The notes beneath the pieces were generated by a model, which was not told where the DNA came from, did not search any database, and saw only the letters and a program-made list of their open reading frames with translations. Positions 49,184 to 57,696 of a stretch of DNA of 64,000 nt are shown piece after piece; position 1 is the first letter of the stretch; each line of letters starts with the position of its first letter. Origin of the DNA: a virus; the IMG/VR virus record IMGVR_UViG_3300023181_000028, positions 1-64,000 of that record. One strand, written 5' to 3'. The position numbers and the translations under genes were made by a program.

Positions 49184-49594
49184 TTAATGTATTAGGATAA
49201 TCAGGCCGGATAATATTAATGTAGTGCAGCCAAATATTAACGTGGTAGACTTGAAGTTCTTTAACTTCTTTTCCTGCTTGTTGTATTTAATTACAAGTTC
49301 ATCATTAGCCTCTTTACGCGCGGCAATCTCATCATTCTTAACCTTCAATATAGACTCGTGTTTATCGTAACTGTCCGCCATCTTCAATATAATGCGATTT
49401 AAGCCTTTTATCTTATCAGCCTTTAATGTAGTATCAATTCTCAGGAATTGCGCGTCACGTTGCTCAAAAAGCAGGTAATCAATGCGCTCAACTGACATAC
49501 ATATAATGGAATCATTTTCCTGTGCCTTTAAAGAGACTGTCGATGTAACGAATACGAGAAGCGGTAGTAAAATTCTTAAACTGTTTTTTAGCAT
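49184..49594 (-). CDS. Spanin-like outer protein (nested)
   Basis: Signal-like N-terminus (MLKNSLRILLPLLVFVTSTVSLKAQ), a central coiled-coil (residues 60-105) and a C-terminal hydrophobic helix (LIFGCTTLILSGLIILI). Its first 83 nt overlap the next gene upstream (49512-49838). Overlapping coiled-coil pairs are typical of lysis (spanin) proteins. The assignment is by layout. Confidence 0.55.
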   Translation of the reverse strand: MLKNSLRILLPLLVFVTSTVSLKAQENDSIICMSVERIDYLLFEQRDAQFLRIDTTLKADKIKGLNRIILKMADSYDKHESILKVKNDEIAARKEANDELVIKYNKQEKKLKNFKSTTLIFGCTTLILSGLIILIH

Positions 49595-49838
49595 CTGAGA
49601 GATTTTTAAAGTTAATTTTAGATAATGAGTCTGTATGACGAAGGTATTGTTTAAATACTAATATAGAGTCATTATTACCCTTTATAATCATATTAAGACT
49701 ATCCTCCCTGCGTAGATAAGCACTATTGTCAAATGTTTTTTCAACGGGAGGTTTTACAGTGCATGATTTTAATCCCCATCCTATTCCGCCGAATAAGACC
49801 GCAATAGCGCATATAATATAAAGATCTCTTTTACTCAT
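49512..49838 (-). CDS. Spanin-like inner protein
   Basis: Start taken at ATG 49838 (MSKRDLYIICAIAVLFGG) since upstream sequence is a promoter region. A single hydrophobic helix (residues ~6-22) is followed by a charged helix (YLRREDSLNMIIKGNNDSILVFKQYLRHTDSLSK). It looks like a Rz-type inner-membrane spanin partner. It is divergent from the gene at 49906. Confidence 0.55.
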   Translation of the reverse strand: MSKRDLYIICAIAVLFGGIGWGLKSCTVKPPVEKTFDNSAYLRREDSLNMIIKGNNDSILVFKQYLRHTDSLSKINFKNLSDAKKQFKNFTTASRIRYIDSLFKGTGK

Positions 49839-49843
49839 AACGG

Positions 49844-49851
49844 TAAATGTA
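49844..49851 (-). promoter_or_regulatory. Late-type -7 box before the spanin-like pair
   Basis: TACATTTA on the minus strand, 6 nt before ATG 49838. The sequence resembles the late boxes at 29303 and 62829, but the gap to the start is very short, so it is uncertain. Confidence 0.3.
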
Positions 49852-49859
49852 AAAATAAA

Positions 49860-49889
49860 TGAAACCTTTTGCAAATAATTGCGTAATAA
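49860..49889 (+). promoter_or_regulatory. Early-type promoter of cassette 3
   Basis: TGAAACCTT (49860-49868), 13 nt, CGTAATAA (49882-49889). 24 nt from the CG to ATG 49906. It opens a single-gene cassette within the lysis region. Confidence 0.55.
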
Positions 49890-49905
49890 TACAAAACTTA
49901 AAAAC

Positions 49906-50313
49906 ATGGAAACAAAAACATTAGAAGATTTCAGGGCAAACATTCAAGAGTTTGCGGACAAATTCAATTTACATTATAACGAAGAAGGTGAATGCGGATT
50001 CGGTCGAGAATGTGTAGGATTGTCTAAAAACAATAATTACGTGGAATATAATCCGACAAGTAGTCAGAATTACGAAAACATCCCTGAATTTTACGACGAA
50101 AGACTTTTAGATATAGTGCCAGAAGATGCGTATCATAAACATGATTGTTTAGCTGTTTTAGGACGTGGAGAAAACGCTATTCGTCAATTATCCGAATGGG
50201 TAGATAAACTAAAAGAATTAAATTGCACGGTTGAATCTTTTGACACTGGAAACACTGGCATTCAAGCTATTCTTTCTGGAACTATTAGATACGCAGTTAA
50301 GATTAACGATTAA
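49906..50313 (+). CDS. Single-gene early cassette protein (135 aa)
   Basis: Start at ATG 49906 (METKTLEDFRANIQEF), since the upstream frame covers the promoter. Acidic, with cysteines in CGFGRECVG. Its stop overlaps, on the opposite strand, the stop of the holin-like gene (50310-50313), with no space for a terminator. The function is unknown. Confidence 0.55.
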   Translation: METKTLEDFRANIQEFADKFNLHYNEEGECGFGRECVGLSKNNNYVEYNPTSSQNYENIPEFYDERLLDIVPEDAYHKHDCLAVLGRGENAIRQLSEWVDKLKELNCTVESFDTGNTGIQAILSGTIRYAVKIND

Positions 50314-50594
50314 TCCTTCTTATCAGGCGAATTAAGGGTGGCACCGTCTACATTTTCAATGTTATCCACTTGAATGTTAGCCTTGTCATCCTTATTTCTT
50401 TTAGAGCTTACAAAATAATATCCTAAAGCCAGCATAGCCATAGCATTACTATTCTGTAATATAATAGTGGTGTTAGTCTCAGTAGTGCGTACCTGACGCA
50501 ATAAAACTAATATATTAACAGTGCCGTCTAATAGGATTATAAGCAGCCCTATAATGGCTGTAATAGTCATATTTTCCTTTAGCCACGCTTTCAT
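50310..50594 (-). CDS. Holin-like membrane protein (94 aa)
   Basis: Two hydrophobic helices (TITAIIGLLIILLDGTVNILVLL, about residues 10-32, and about 50-65), followed by a charged, disordered C-terminus. It abuts the endolysin gene (1-nt overlap) in the same direction. A holin of the phage lysis set is likely. Confidence 0.6.
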   Translation of the reverse strand: MKAWLKENMTITAIIGLLIILLDGTVNILVLLRQVRTTETNTTIILQNSNAMAMLALGYYFVSSKRNKDDKANIQVDNIENVDGATLNSPDKKD

Positions 50595-51178
50595 TACACC
50601 CTCTTGTTTAAATCTACATTAGTAGTGATACCATTAACAAGTCCTTTCTGCGTGTATTGCCACAAAACAGGTTTAACCCATCCTTTAGGAATTTTATAAC
50701 TATCTGAATAAGCCGCCACCCATAAAGGCACATTACCCAAATCGTGGTTCGCAGGTAAGTTCTCATTCAGAAACGGAGTGTAAGAATAAATCCAATAGTC
50801 GCTCACCCCATTAGCCTCCATCTCTTTAAAAAATGACTTAATCCACAATAGCACCTTATCTTTTGGCAACTTAGAAGCATTAGTCTCTAAATCCAATACA
50901 TAAGGCATCTCAGGATTAAAATTCTTAGTGATGCTCAGAAAGTACTTAGCTTCCGTTTTAGCGTCATTAACTACGTCAACGGCATTCAGACTAGCAAAAT
51001 GATAGAACCCTATCTTAAATCCAACCTTTTTGGCCTCCACTGCATTAAAAGTCATGTTAGCGTCCTTAAATCCAACACCCTCACTTGCTTTAATATAAAC
51101 ACCCTCTATTGCAGGTACATTACTTTTAACTGTCTTCCAGTCAATCTTCTTTTGCCATTTACTTACATCTATTATCAT
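50594..51178 (-). CDS. GH25-type endolysin (lysozyme)
   Basis: Starts MIIDVSKWQKKIDW with the Asp at position 4 and 'FYHFAS' near 58-63. The catalytic DLE motif (Y-V-L-D-L-E, residues 93-98) and the later YTPFLNENLP...WVAAYS match family GH25, which cleaves the glycan strands of peptidoglycan. It is 194 residues, the usual size, without any cell-wall-binding tail. It is in the lysis cassette with a holin-like gene and spanin-like genes. Confidence 0.85.
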   Translation of the reverse strand: MIIDVSKWQKKIDWKTVKSNVPAIEGVYIKASEGVGFKDANMTFNAVEAKKVGFKIGFYHFASLNAVDVVNDAKTEAKYFLSITKNFNPEMPYVLDLETNASKLPKDKVLLWIKSFFKEMEANGVSDYWIYSYTPFLNENLPANHDLGNVPLWVAAYSDSYKIPKGWVKPVLWQYTQKGLVNGITTNVDLNKRV

Positions 51179-51615
51179 TGTGGTGGGCTTTTAGTGATTT
51201 TAATTTTAGGCACGTATTTTAATGTGTCCGGCCAGTTTCTCTTACTTACTGTATCAGTTTTGATATCTATGTGATCCTCCAACTTGGGAGAAGCAAGTAT
51301 AACTATTCTTTTAATCTTTTTTTTATTCTCAGCCTTTTTAGGCATCTTTAAAGCGCTAAAATCCCTTTTTTGTAGTTCGATAAGCGCCGGATTTGAAGAG
51401 TCGTTTATGTGGTAGTTATTCAGGAATGTGGGGGCTAATTCCACAGAATATTCATTCATTATTTCCCCATATAAATTATTCTTCAGGTCTAAACTATGCA
51501 CGGCAAACCAAGCCCCGAACATCTCAAATATTACAAATGATAATAATATTAAAGATTTTGCCGTCTTTAAAAAGTCTAATATACCATCTAAAATATTAAT
51601 GGTTATGGCTTTCAT
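51175..51615 (-). CDS. Single-TM lysis-cassette protein (146 aa)
   Basis: One hydrophobic helix (LILLSFVIFEMFGAWFAV, about residues 22-40) followed by a large, charged, Lys-rich outside or periplasmic part. It overlaps the endolysin by 4 nt and its upstream neighbour by 20 nt. Could be a spanin- or antiholin-like accessory. Confidence 0.5.
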   Translation of the reverse strand: MKAITINILDGILDFLKTAKSLILLSFVIFEMFGAWFAVHSLDLKNNLYGEIMNEYSVELAPTFLNNYHINDSSNPALIELQKRDFSALKMPKKAENKKKIKRIVILASPKLEDHIDIKTDTVSKRNWPDTLKYVPKIKITKSPPQ

Positions 51616-51808
51616 ATTGCTTCATTAATAAATTCACATTCACTTTAAGCTCCGCAATGGTTATTTTAATATCTGTCATAGCCTCCGCGTTTGTTGCCCA
51701 ATCCTTATTATAAGCAAAAAAGCAGCCAACGATAAGAGTTATAACACTGAGGTATTCTTTTATATAGTCCCAAAATGTTTTAGGCTCTGGCTTCTTTGCT
51801 GCTGTCAC
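51596..51808 (-). CDS. XhlA-like small membrane protein (70 aa)
   Basis: A single hydrophobic helix (YLSVITLIVGCFFAY) followed by 'AMTDIKITIAELKVNVNLLMKQYE', a short amphipathic helix of the haemolysin XhlA-type. A holin accessory is plausible. It overlaps its neighbours by 20-29 nt. Confidence 0.5.
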   Translation of the reverse strand: MTAAKKPEPKTFWDYIKEYLSVITLIVGCFFAYNKDWATNAEAMTDIKITIAELKVNVNLLMKQYESHNH

Positions 51809-52193
51809 TTATATTTGGATAAAGTTTATAAATCAAAACAAATATTGTAAATACAAATATAACCTTATCTACAATACCAAAACTGTATACATTAGCATAA
51901 GTTCTTTCCCACGCATCTGTCAAAATCAAATTACACGGAACCGTTAATATCGCTCCCACAAATCTATGTCCAAAGTAAGCACAAAGCAAACTACACACAC
52001 TAACAAATGCTGCGGTAATTAAAGATAATATCCTTTTTTCCAACCTATAACCATCTTGCCAGCAATAAATATCATCACACATAGTAGGGTATTTCATTCT
52101 CACGTATGTGTCTTTATACATAAACCAATAAGTTGCAAGAATTACCAAGCAACTTATTAGCGTAATGTACATTATTTTAATCCTCTTACTCAC
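51780..52193 (-). CDS. Multi-pass membrane protein (137 aa)
   Basis: Three to four hydrophobic helices (about residues 7-24, 56-75, 79-92 and 104-121) with little loop sequence. It lies at the start of the lysis group. A holin-type role is possible. Two cysteines near residues 39-44. Confidence 0.5.
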   Translation of the reverse strand: MSKRIKIMYITLISCLVILATYWFMYKDTYVRMKYPTMCDDIYCWQDGYRLEKRILSLITAAFVSVCSLLCAYFGHRFVGAILTVPCNLILTDAWERTYANVYSFGIVDKVIFVFTIFVLIYKLYPNISDSSKEARA

Positions 52194-52384
52194 TAGTGAG
52201 GTTTTGGTGGACGTGGAGGTAAATCTTCATTCCATGTTTCCACAACAGCGTCAATTCGCCTTGCAATAGCCTCAGCAATAGACTCATTATACGGAAAGTC
52301 AAATGTTCCAGTACTGTCATATTCAGTTTTTATAGCCGCAATCTCGGCTTGAAGCGCTGAATCTAAATCATTAATTTTACTCAT
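52193..52384 (-). CDS. Small protein (63 aa)
   Basis: Helical acidic, ending with a Pro-rich tail (NEDLPPRPPKPH). It overlaps its neighbour by 1 nt. Proline-ended small proteins of this type are often structural. Unknown. Confidence 0.5.
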   Translation of the reverse strand: MSKINDLDSALQAEIAAIKTEYDSTGTFDFPYNESIAEAIARRIDAVVETWNEDLPPRPPKPH

Positions 52385-52411
52385 AGTTTATTTATTTTTT
52401 ATTGTTTATAA

Positions 52412-53323
52412 TTAAAAGCTTGATTTTACATATTTATAAATATCCGCGTCTGGCTGTGCTGTATTTGCATCTAATCCGCCAATGGTCATAAATTCATCAA
52501 GCGTATTCACTACCATGCCACTAGCATGCCTCCTACGTGGACTGTAAGGCGCTTTAAGCCAATTGCGACCAAAGTCACCTGAATAATAAAGTCCATCCGT
52601 GACGTTAGCCACCTGATACCAAATTAATCCAGCCCATACAATTCCGGTAGAAAATAATCCTCCCATATTTGTTGGAAGCGTGGCAACCTCAGTCCAGCTT
52701 ACACCAGAATTAATACTTTCAATTACCTTGTAATTTAAAACCTCGCCATCATTATAAAGCCCTCCGGCAATATAAATAAAGCGAGTAGAACTTATTGCAT
52801 AAAATACCCCAGCAGAAGACGTAACTAATGGTAAATTACCCATATCCGTAACTACACCTGCCGCTGTTATTCTATAAAGTTTTAATAAAGCGGTAGCGCC
52901 AACCCCATTTGGTTGAGTTTGACCGCCTGCAATGTAAAAATTTGTACCGTCAAATCCCCTACCAGCTACATAAACACCTGGTATATCTAAAGCGGCAGTT
53001 ATTAAAGTCCATGTGTTAGCGATGTAATCGTACTCATACATATCCACAGCACTATCTCCACCTACCACGTACCCCTTGTTCCCTATAACTCCACTTGTAA
53101 ACCAATGTCTTCCTGTGCCGGGAAATGACGCTACAGAAGTCCATGCGCCAACTCCATTGTTTGTATTTTTATAACAATTTGTAATATAAGTTGTGCCATT
53201 CCATCCCATCACCTTAACTAAGGTTCCATCTGGGAATAGCCATACGGCATGACTGTCAGTCTTTATAAAACCAGCATCCGCAGTAACTAATGTTTGTTGA
53301 AATTTATAAGGTGTTCTTGCCAT
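52412..53323 (-). CDS. Kelch/BNR-like fibre protein (303 aa)
   Basis: A beta-propeller-like pattern: repeats containing 'W-x-x-V-A-S-F-P-G-T-G-R', 'G-Y-V-V-G-G-D', 'F-Y-I-A-G-G' and 'Y-I-A-G-G-L'. It probably folds as a kelch/BNR propeller. Such domains are typical of phage tail proteins that bind sugars or receptor. Confidence 0.6.
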   Translation of the reverse strand: MARTPYKFQQTLVTADAGFIKTDSHAVWLFPDGTLVKVMGWNGTTYITNCYKNTNNGVGAWTSVASFPGTGRHWFTSGVIGNKGYVVGGDSAVDMYEYDYIANTWTLITAALDIPGVYVAGRGFDGTNFYIAGGQTQPNGVGATALLKLYRITAAGVVTDMGNLPLVTSSAGVFYAISSTRFIYIAGGLYNDGEVLNYKVIESINSGVSWTEVATLPTNMGGLFSTGIVWAGLIWYQVANVTDGLYYSGDFGRNWLKAPYSPRRRHASGMVVNTLDEFMTIGGLDANTAQPDADIYKYVKSSF

Positions 53324-53325
53324 AA

Positions 53326-54231
53326 TTACGCGGGTGAATAAAATCTAAGTCTAACAATTCCATCCGCTCCATCTCCTCCGTTGCCACCAGTTCCACTTCC
53401 AGGCGCGCCACCACCGCCGCCACCACTTCCCGGAGAACTTCCGTTACCTCCGTTAGCAGCGCCAACAGCTCCATTTCCACCACCACCATCACCACCTAAA
53501 CCTGGAATCCTACCAACGTAACATCCACCGCCGCCACCAGCAGCATCTTTAGTTCCTGTGATTAATGACAGCGTTCCGTCACCACCTTTACCTGTTATAG
53601 CCCCATCACCACCAACTTCAAATGTACTTCCGCCCCCGCCTCCGCGATAAGGTTCATTATTATTTATTGACTGACCTCCGTTATTATCTGCACCTATACC
53701 TCCCGGACTTGGAGCGCCAGCTTGACCACCACCTCCACCTCCGTTACCACCATTGCCTGCCGCTAAAGAGTCAATACCAACACCTCCATAGCCACCACCC
53801 TCTGATGTTATTCCGTTAAAATAAGAATCACCACCCTTTGTACCTACAGTTGGAGCAGAAACACCTTGAATGCCAGCTATTCCACCTACACCCTTAGCCC
53901 CTACAAATATTGCATAAGGCATTGCTAGTGGCCTAAATGTACCAGACTTCCATTGTCCTGCACCACCGCCGCCAGAAGCAGCTCCATTTCCAGTTCCGCC
54001 GCCTCCACCTCCGCCTCCCGGAACAACTTCATAATAAACATCACCATCCGAACTATCAGGAACGAATGTAAAGTCTATTTGATAAGTTGTAGCAAGAGGA
54101 AATATTATTTCTTTATAATTACCATCCTGAGTAACAGTTCCGTCAGTCCCAAATTGCATGAATTGAGAACCTGAGCCACCTATTAAGTTTCTTCTAAAAA
54201 ACGGGGATTTGGCTATACCTTTTCCGGGCAT
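53326..54231 (-). CDS. Glycine-rich fibre protein (301 aa)
   Basis: Most of residues 60-290 is poly-Gly, Gly-Ala-Gly and Gly-Gly-Asn runs (for example GAASGGGGAGQWKSG), like the Gly-rich tips of phage fibres. N- and C-terminal ends are beta-rich. It is probably part of a head or tail fibre, and lies next to the kelch-like protein. Confidence 0.6.
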   Translation of the reverse strand: MPGKGIAKSPFFRRNLIGGSGSQFMQFGTDGTVTQDGNYKEIIFPLATTYQIDFTFVPDSSDGDVYYEVVPGGGGGGGGTGNGAASGGGGAGQWKSGTFRPLAMPYAIFVGAKGVGGIAGIQGVSAPTVGTKGGDSYFNGITSEGGGYGGVGIDSLAAGNGGNGGGGGGQAGAPSPGGIGADNNGGQSINNNEPYRGGGGGSTFEVGGDGAITGKGGDGTLSLITGTKDAAGGGGGCYVGRIPGLGGDGGGGNGAVGAANGGNGSSPGSGGGGGGAPGSGTGGNGGDGADGIVRLRFYSPA

Positions 54232-54232
54232 A

Positions 54233-54556
54233 TTATGAGTACGCTAGAATTGAACCTGACGCTAAAGTAATAGCTGTTATAGTATAACCATTAGGAACTA
54301 TTAAAAGATCCACTGTGTTTAATGTAAGGCCGGAAATATTAAACTCAGTTAAAAAATTAACAGTCGTTCCGCTTGCATTAGTTCCCGACAGAAGAGATAT
54401 CACGGTAGCCTCTCTTGGCTGTATAGACGACACGCTTAACCCCGTTCTTGCGTTAGTATCAGCGTAAACCTTAGTTCCGCCATTTGCGCCCATTTTGTTT
54501 AAATTCGGATTGTTAAGTATCGCGTGTAAAAGCGCACTAAAATATTTATATTCCAT
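54233..54556 (-). CDS. Structural protein (107 aa)
   Basis: A short protein with beta-rich Ile/Thr/Ser sequence (LTLNTVDLLIVPNGYTITAITLASGSILAYS). First gene of the fibre/lysis operon, following a terminator (54590-54607) and a late-type box. Its job is unknown. Confidence 0.5.
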   Translation of the reverse strand: MEYKYFSALLHAILNNPNLNKMGANGGTKVYADTNARTGLSVSSIQPREATVISLLSGTNASGTTVNFLTEFNISGLTLNTVDLLIVPNGYTITAITLASGSILAYS

Positions 54557-54571
54557 TGAATGTAATTTTGA

Positions 54572-54579
54572 TAAAAGTA
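54572..54579 (-). promoter_or_regulatory. Late-type -7 box (TACTTTTA)
   Basis: On the minus strand 16 nt before ATG 54556 and immediately after the terminator T-run, so it should begin a new transcript. Confidence 0.45.
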
Positions 54580-54580
54580 C

Positions 54581-54607
54581 AAAAAAAAAGGAGAACTTTC
54601 GCTCTCC
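54581..54607 (-). terminator. Terminator with GAAA tetraloop
   Basis: On the minus strand: GGAGAGC-GAAA-GTTCTCC (7-bp stem including a G-T pair), then a run of nine T. It ends the 54615-55058 gene. The loop is a GNRA tetraloop. Confidence 0.8.
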
Positions 54608-54614
54608 CTTAAAT

Positions 54615-55058
54615 TTAAGATTTAATCTCGAAGCCTATAGTTAAGACCCCGTTTAAAGCGTTCGTCGCATGAGTGTTGACAATCACAATGTCGAAAGTAG
54701 TAGCAGTTCTATTCTTCACAATTACAGAAGGAACACCATTAGTTAAAATAGTTCCTGCGTAATCCGTAATATAAGCCTCCACATTTGCAGTAGCAGATGT
54801 AGAAGAGTTAGTTACAGTGAATGTAGAGGCCGCTAAACCTGCCGTAGTTGCATTGAAAGTAGTAATTAACCCTTTGGTGCCATTTAAGGTTACGCCCGTT
54901 GTAAGGGAGGTTAATTGAGTTGCTGTATTGGTTGCCACAATAAGCATAGTTTGACTTACAATAGTAACGTCATTAGGCAATATGCCCGGAGCAACGTTCC
55001 CTATTCTAGCAAGTCTTTGTAAAACGTATCTAACGTTATCTTTTAATGTTAATACCAT
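54615..55058 (-). CDS. Structural beta protein (147 aa)
   Basis: Beta-rich, Thr/Asn/Val-rich (VNTHATNALNGVLTIGFEIKS), resembling a small decoration or tail component. It is bracketed by the terminators at 54581 and 55076. Confidence 0.5.
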   Translation of the reverse strand: MVLTLKDNVRYVLQRLARIGNVAPGILPNDVTIVSQTMLIVATNTATQLTSLTTGVTLNGTKGLITTFNATTAGLAASTFTVTNSSTSATANVEAYITDYAGTILTNGVPSVIVKNRTATTFDIVIVNTHATNALNGVLTIGFEIKS

Positions 55059-55075
55059 AATATTTAGGTTTAAAA

Positions 55076-55094
55076 GGGGGCTTTTTACACCCCC
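55076..55094 (-). terminator. Terminator after the 535-aa gene
   Basis: GGGGG (55076-55080) and CCCCC (55090-55094) form a stem with a 9-nt loop and a T-run on the minus strand. Confidence 0.7.
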
Positions 55095-55105
55095 TAAATT
55101 AATAA

Positions 55106-56713
55106 TTAGTCAATTACTGTATCAGATCCAACAGACCAGAACTCAGTGATATTCGGAACCGCAGCAACACTATTTAAGTTAGTGTACTGGAAGAAAGGAA
55201 TAAGCACAGTACCAGCAGCAAACACTAAAGGCACAGTAGTTCCTACAGAGTAGATAGGGTAAGATACGTTGTTCACAAACGCTGTTACAGTACCATCAAT
55301 GGCAACCTCTACGCGGAAGTCATAAACAACCGTAGTGAGTAAGTTAACCGCAGAAGTAGTAGTTACAGAAGCGGCAGAAACCAATGAACCGTAAGTTGCA
55401 ATCGCAGTTCCAGCAGCGCCAGTTCCAATAGTAGCAAGTTTACCGTATGTTCCAAAAGCTGCTTGGTGAGCCTCTTTACTTCTGAATCCAACCATGAACA
55501 CAATGTTCGCAGGAGTTGTAAAAGATGCCTTAGCGTTAACCGTAGCAGGAGTTTTACCAACAATGAATTGCTGACTGTTATTCGTGCTTAAAGAAGGAGT
55601 ATAAGCAGCACCCTCAGTTGCAGTTGCATCTTGCTCAAACAAGAAACCTGTAGCGGAGTTAGCACCTGTAACGATAGTTTGAGTTCCAATGTTAAAGTGA
55701 TTCAACATTCCATAAGGAGTAAGGAACTTGTTAGCAACACCAGCAGTTGTAGCAGGAGCCGCGCCAAGTAAACCTTGCTCTACGAAATCTTGGTCAAACC
55801 ATTGTTGAACTAAAGAAGCGTCCATGTAACAAGTTTGAACCATCAATTTACGAAGTTCACGCTCAGCAGTTAAGAAACCAGCTAAGTTAGTTGTAGATGA
55901 TCCAGTACCATTATCCACAGCGATTGCAGATTCACGAGGAACATATACATACTGACCTGATAGATTTGCACCAACGATCTCTTTTAAAGAGTTGATAACG
56001 AAAATATCATAATTCTGACCAGCGGTAGCATAAGTCTTAGGATTAGTTGCAGTTCCAAAAGGAGCATCTAAATTACCTTGAATTAAGTTACCATACATAT
56101 AGTCGATAACCGGAGCTTGTTGCGCCAATTTAGCACCTACACCACTTGAAGTCTGACCCGCAGTTGTTACAGTGAAATTACTTCTTGTGAAACCTGATTG
56201 ATCTGGATTAGCCACAGTGATTACAGTACTAGCGAATTTCTCGTTAGTCATTGTCTGTGATTTCTCTGGATAGTAATCAGTGTTATCTGTTACTGTGAAA
56301 CCATTACCACTTCCTAAAGAAACGGCAGTAACGCGATTCACACCACTCTCTAAGTTGATTTTAGCAACTAAACCAGCGTGGATAGCCTCACGTTGCTGAG
56401 CAACCGTACCGTAAATGTTTACGTTAGAATTGGTTTGAAATGTGTAACGTCTAAGGTTTTCCTGATAACCATCTCTAGTACGGTTAGGATCACCAATTGC
56501 TACTGTATAATTTGTTAAACCGGTTGGCGTATAAGCCGTGTTACCTACTGTTACTACTTGAGCCACAGCGGCGCGATACTTGATTTGAACGATTCCGGTT
56601 ACATTCTTTTTAAGAATTTCCTTCAAACCTGTGATGTTAATTTTTCCACCACTGCACTGCACATCCGCATTTGAGGATGTTTTCAACAGTACTGATTCTC
56701 TTACTGATTTCAT
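55106..56713 (-). CDS. Large structural protein (535 aa)
   Basis: A long, beta-rich protein (YTVAIGDPNRTRDGYQENLRRYTFQTNSNVNIYG) with a C-terminal Val/Thr/Ala part. It sits in its own unit, flanked by a candidate promoter upstream and a terminator downstream. No known domain. Position next to the capsid genes suggests an abundant virion component. Confidence 0.55.
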   Translation of the reverse strand: MKSVRESVLLKTSSNADVQCSGGKINITGLKEILKKNVTGIVQIKYRAAVAQVVTVGNTAYTPTGLTNYTVAIGDPNRTRDGYQENLRRYTFQTNSNVNIYGTVAQQREAIHAGLVAKINLESGVNRVTAVSLGSGNGFTVTDNTDYYPEKSQTMTNEKFASTVITVANPDQSGFTRSNFTVTTAGQTSSGVGAKLAQQAPVIDYMYGNLIQGNLDAPFGTATNPKTYATAGQNYDIFVINSLKEIVGANLSGQYVYVPRESAIAVDNGTGSSTTNLAGFLTAERELRKLMVQTCYMDASLVQQWFDQDFVEQGLLGAAPATTAGVANKFLTPYGMLNHFNIGTQTIVTGANSATGFLFEQDATATEGAAYTPSLSTNNSQQFIVGKTPATVNAKASFTTPANIVFMVGFRSKEAHQAAFGTYGKLATIGTGAAGTAIATYGSLVSAASVTTTSAVNLLTTVVYDFRVEVAIDGTVTAFVNNVSYPIYSVGTTVPLVFAAGTVLIPFFQYTNLNSVAAVPNITEFWSVGSDTVID

Positions 56714-56744
56714 TTTTTAATTTAGTTTAAATTGTTTATATGCG

Positions 56745-56752
56745 TAAATGTC
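56745..56752 (-). promoter_or_regulatory. Late-type box (GACATTTA) before the 535-aa gene
   Basis: GACATTTA on the minus strand, 32 nt before ATG 56713, followed by CG as in the 62829 element. A candidate late promoter. Confidence 0.35.
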
Positions 56753-56819
56753 GGATTAATTCAAATACAAAACACATTTTAACAATTAAAATGAAACCTT
56801 TTTGGAATTATAGAGCCAT

Positions 56820-57641
56820 TTAACTCCTCTCAACTTCTGAATCGACTGCCTGAGCCGCCGGATAATTACTTGTTACTAATAACATAATCCTAGAAGCTGC
56901 TTTACATATCTCATCGTGAACCTTCTCGGGTAAATCCACTGGCGATGTATTACTAGCCAAGATAACCTGACCAGAAGTTAAATCTGCCGTACCTGCCGTA
57001 AATTGATCCCCTATTTGATAAGTGTTAGTATTCTCTACACTTACTTCCACCGCAATATAATCATCCCCCGGAGTCAATACGCCCGTACCTTCGTCTATTA
57101 ATTGATCTTCTGAGCCTACACTAAAGTCCACAGGAGTTCTTAGGTACGTTAGTTTGGCAGTTGTGAATGTTCCGCCAACACCCCTATGAATTGTAAGCCC
57201 TGTAGCATCTTCATTATAATACGTTTTAAGATTGGTTGGATGCTTAAAGCTATCTTTTAATAACGGCCCAAGTTCATTGAATGTAATGGGTCTACTGTAA
57301 TCCCAGAACGCGTCTATAAGCGTGTCTAATTGAACAAAAGCATAATAATCAGGCGGAAAGTTAATATGGCTTGGAGTGGACGAATAATACCTATTAGCCC
57401 TAACTGTACCGTTAGTTATAGAGGGAGTTGCCACTGCTATCAAAGTGAATAGATCGTCGCGAATTTGTTGAATCCATTGGAAGTTCTCAGGATTACGCTG
57501 CTTCTCATCTCCGACCTTTTCATCTATATAATTATGTATAGCGTCATTCACAGCCTTATTGTAATCTGAGAAGAAGAAGCGGGCGTTACGTGACACATCT
57601 AAATAAAAATCTATTCTGGCAAGGGTCTGTAGTGCATTCAT
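56820..57641 (-). CDS. Head-tail connector-type protein (273 aa)
   Basis: A mixed protein with helical N-terminus (NKAVNDAIHNYIDEKVGDEK...) and beta-rich C-terminal half. Size and location suit an adaptor or ring protein. It is the first gene after the small RNA and its terminator. Confidence 0.5.
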   Translation of the reverse strand: MNALQTLARIDFYLDVSRNARFFFSDYNKAVNDAIHNYIDEKVGDEKQRNPENFQWIQQIRDDLFTLIAVATPSITNGTVRANRYYSSTPSHINFPPDYYAFVQLDTLIDAFWDYSRPITFNELGPLLKDSFKHPTNLKTYYNEDATGLTIHRGVGGTFTTAKLTYLRTPVDFSVGSEDQLIDEGTGVLTPGDDYIAVEVSVENTNTYQIGDQFTAGTADLTSGQVILASNTSPVDLPEKVHDEICKAASRIMLLVTSNYPAAQAVDSEVERS

Positions 57642-57657
57642 CTGTAAGTTGTTTCCA

Positions 57658-57665
57658 CAAATATA
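57658..57665 (-). promoter_or_regulatory. Late-type -7 box (TATATTTG)
   Basis: TATATTTG on the minus strand 17 nt before ATG 57641, following the terminator of the small RNA. The sequence TTTTTTATTTAGTATATTT after the stem is repeated behind the terminator at 57826. Confidence 0.5.
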
Positions 57666-57671
57666 CTAAAT

Positions 57672-57696
57672 AAAAAAGCCGCCCATTAAAAGCGGC
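57672..57696 (-). terminator. Terminator of the small RNA
   Basis: GCCGC (57678-57682)/GCGGC (57692-57696) with a U-run on the minus strand (A-run at 57672-57677). Confidence 0.75.

Noticed and set aside
53304-53495. An alternative frame of 63 codons in the Gly-rich fibre gene
   Set aside because: It is a low-complexity shadow of the Gly-rich coding sequence (GTG/GAG-like codons in another frame).
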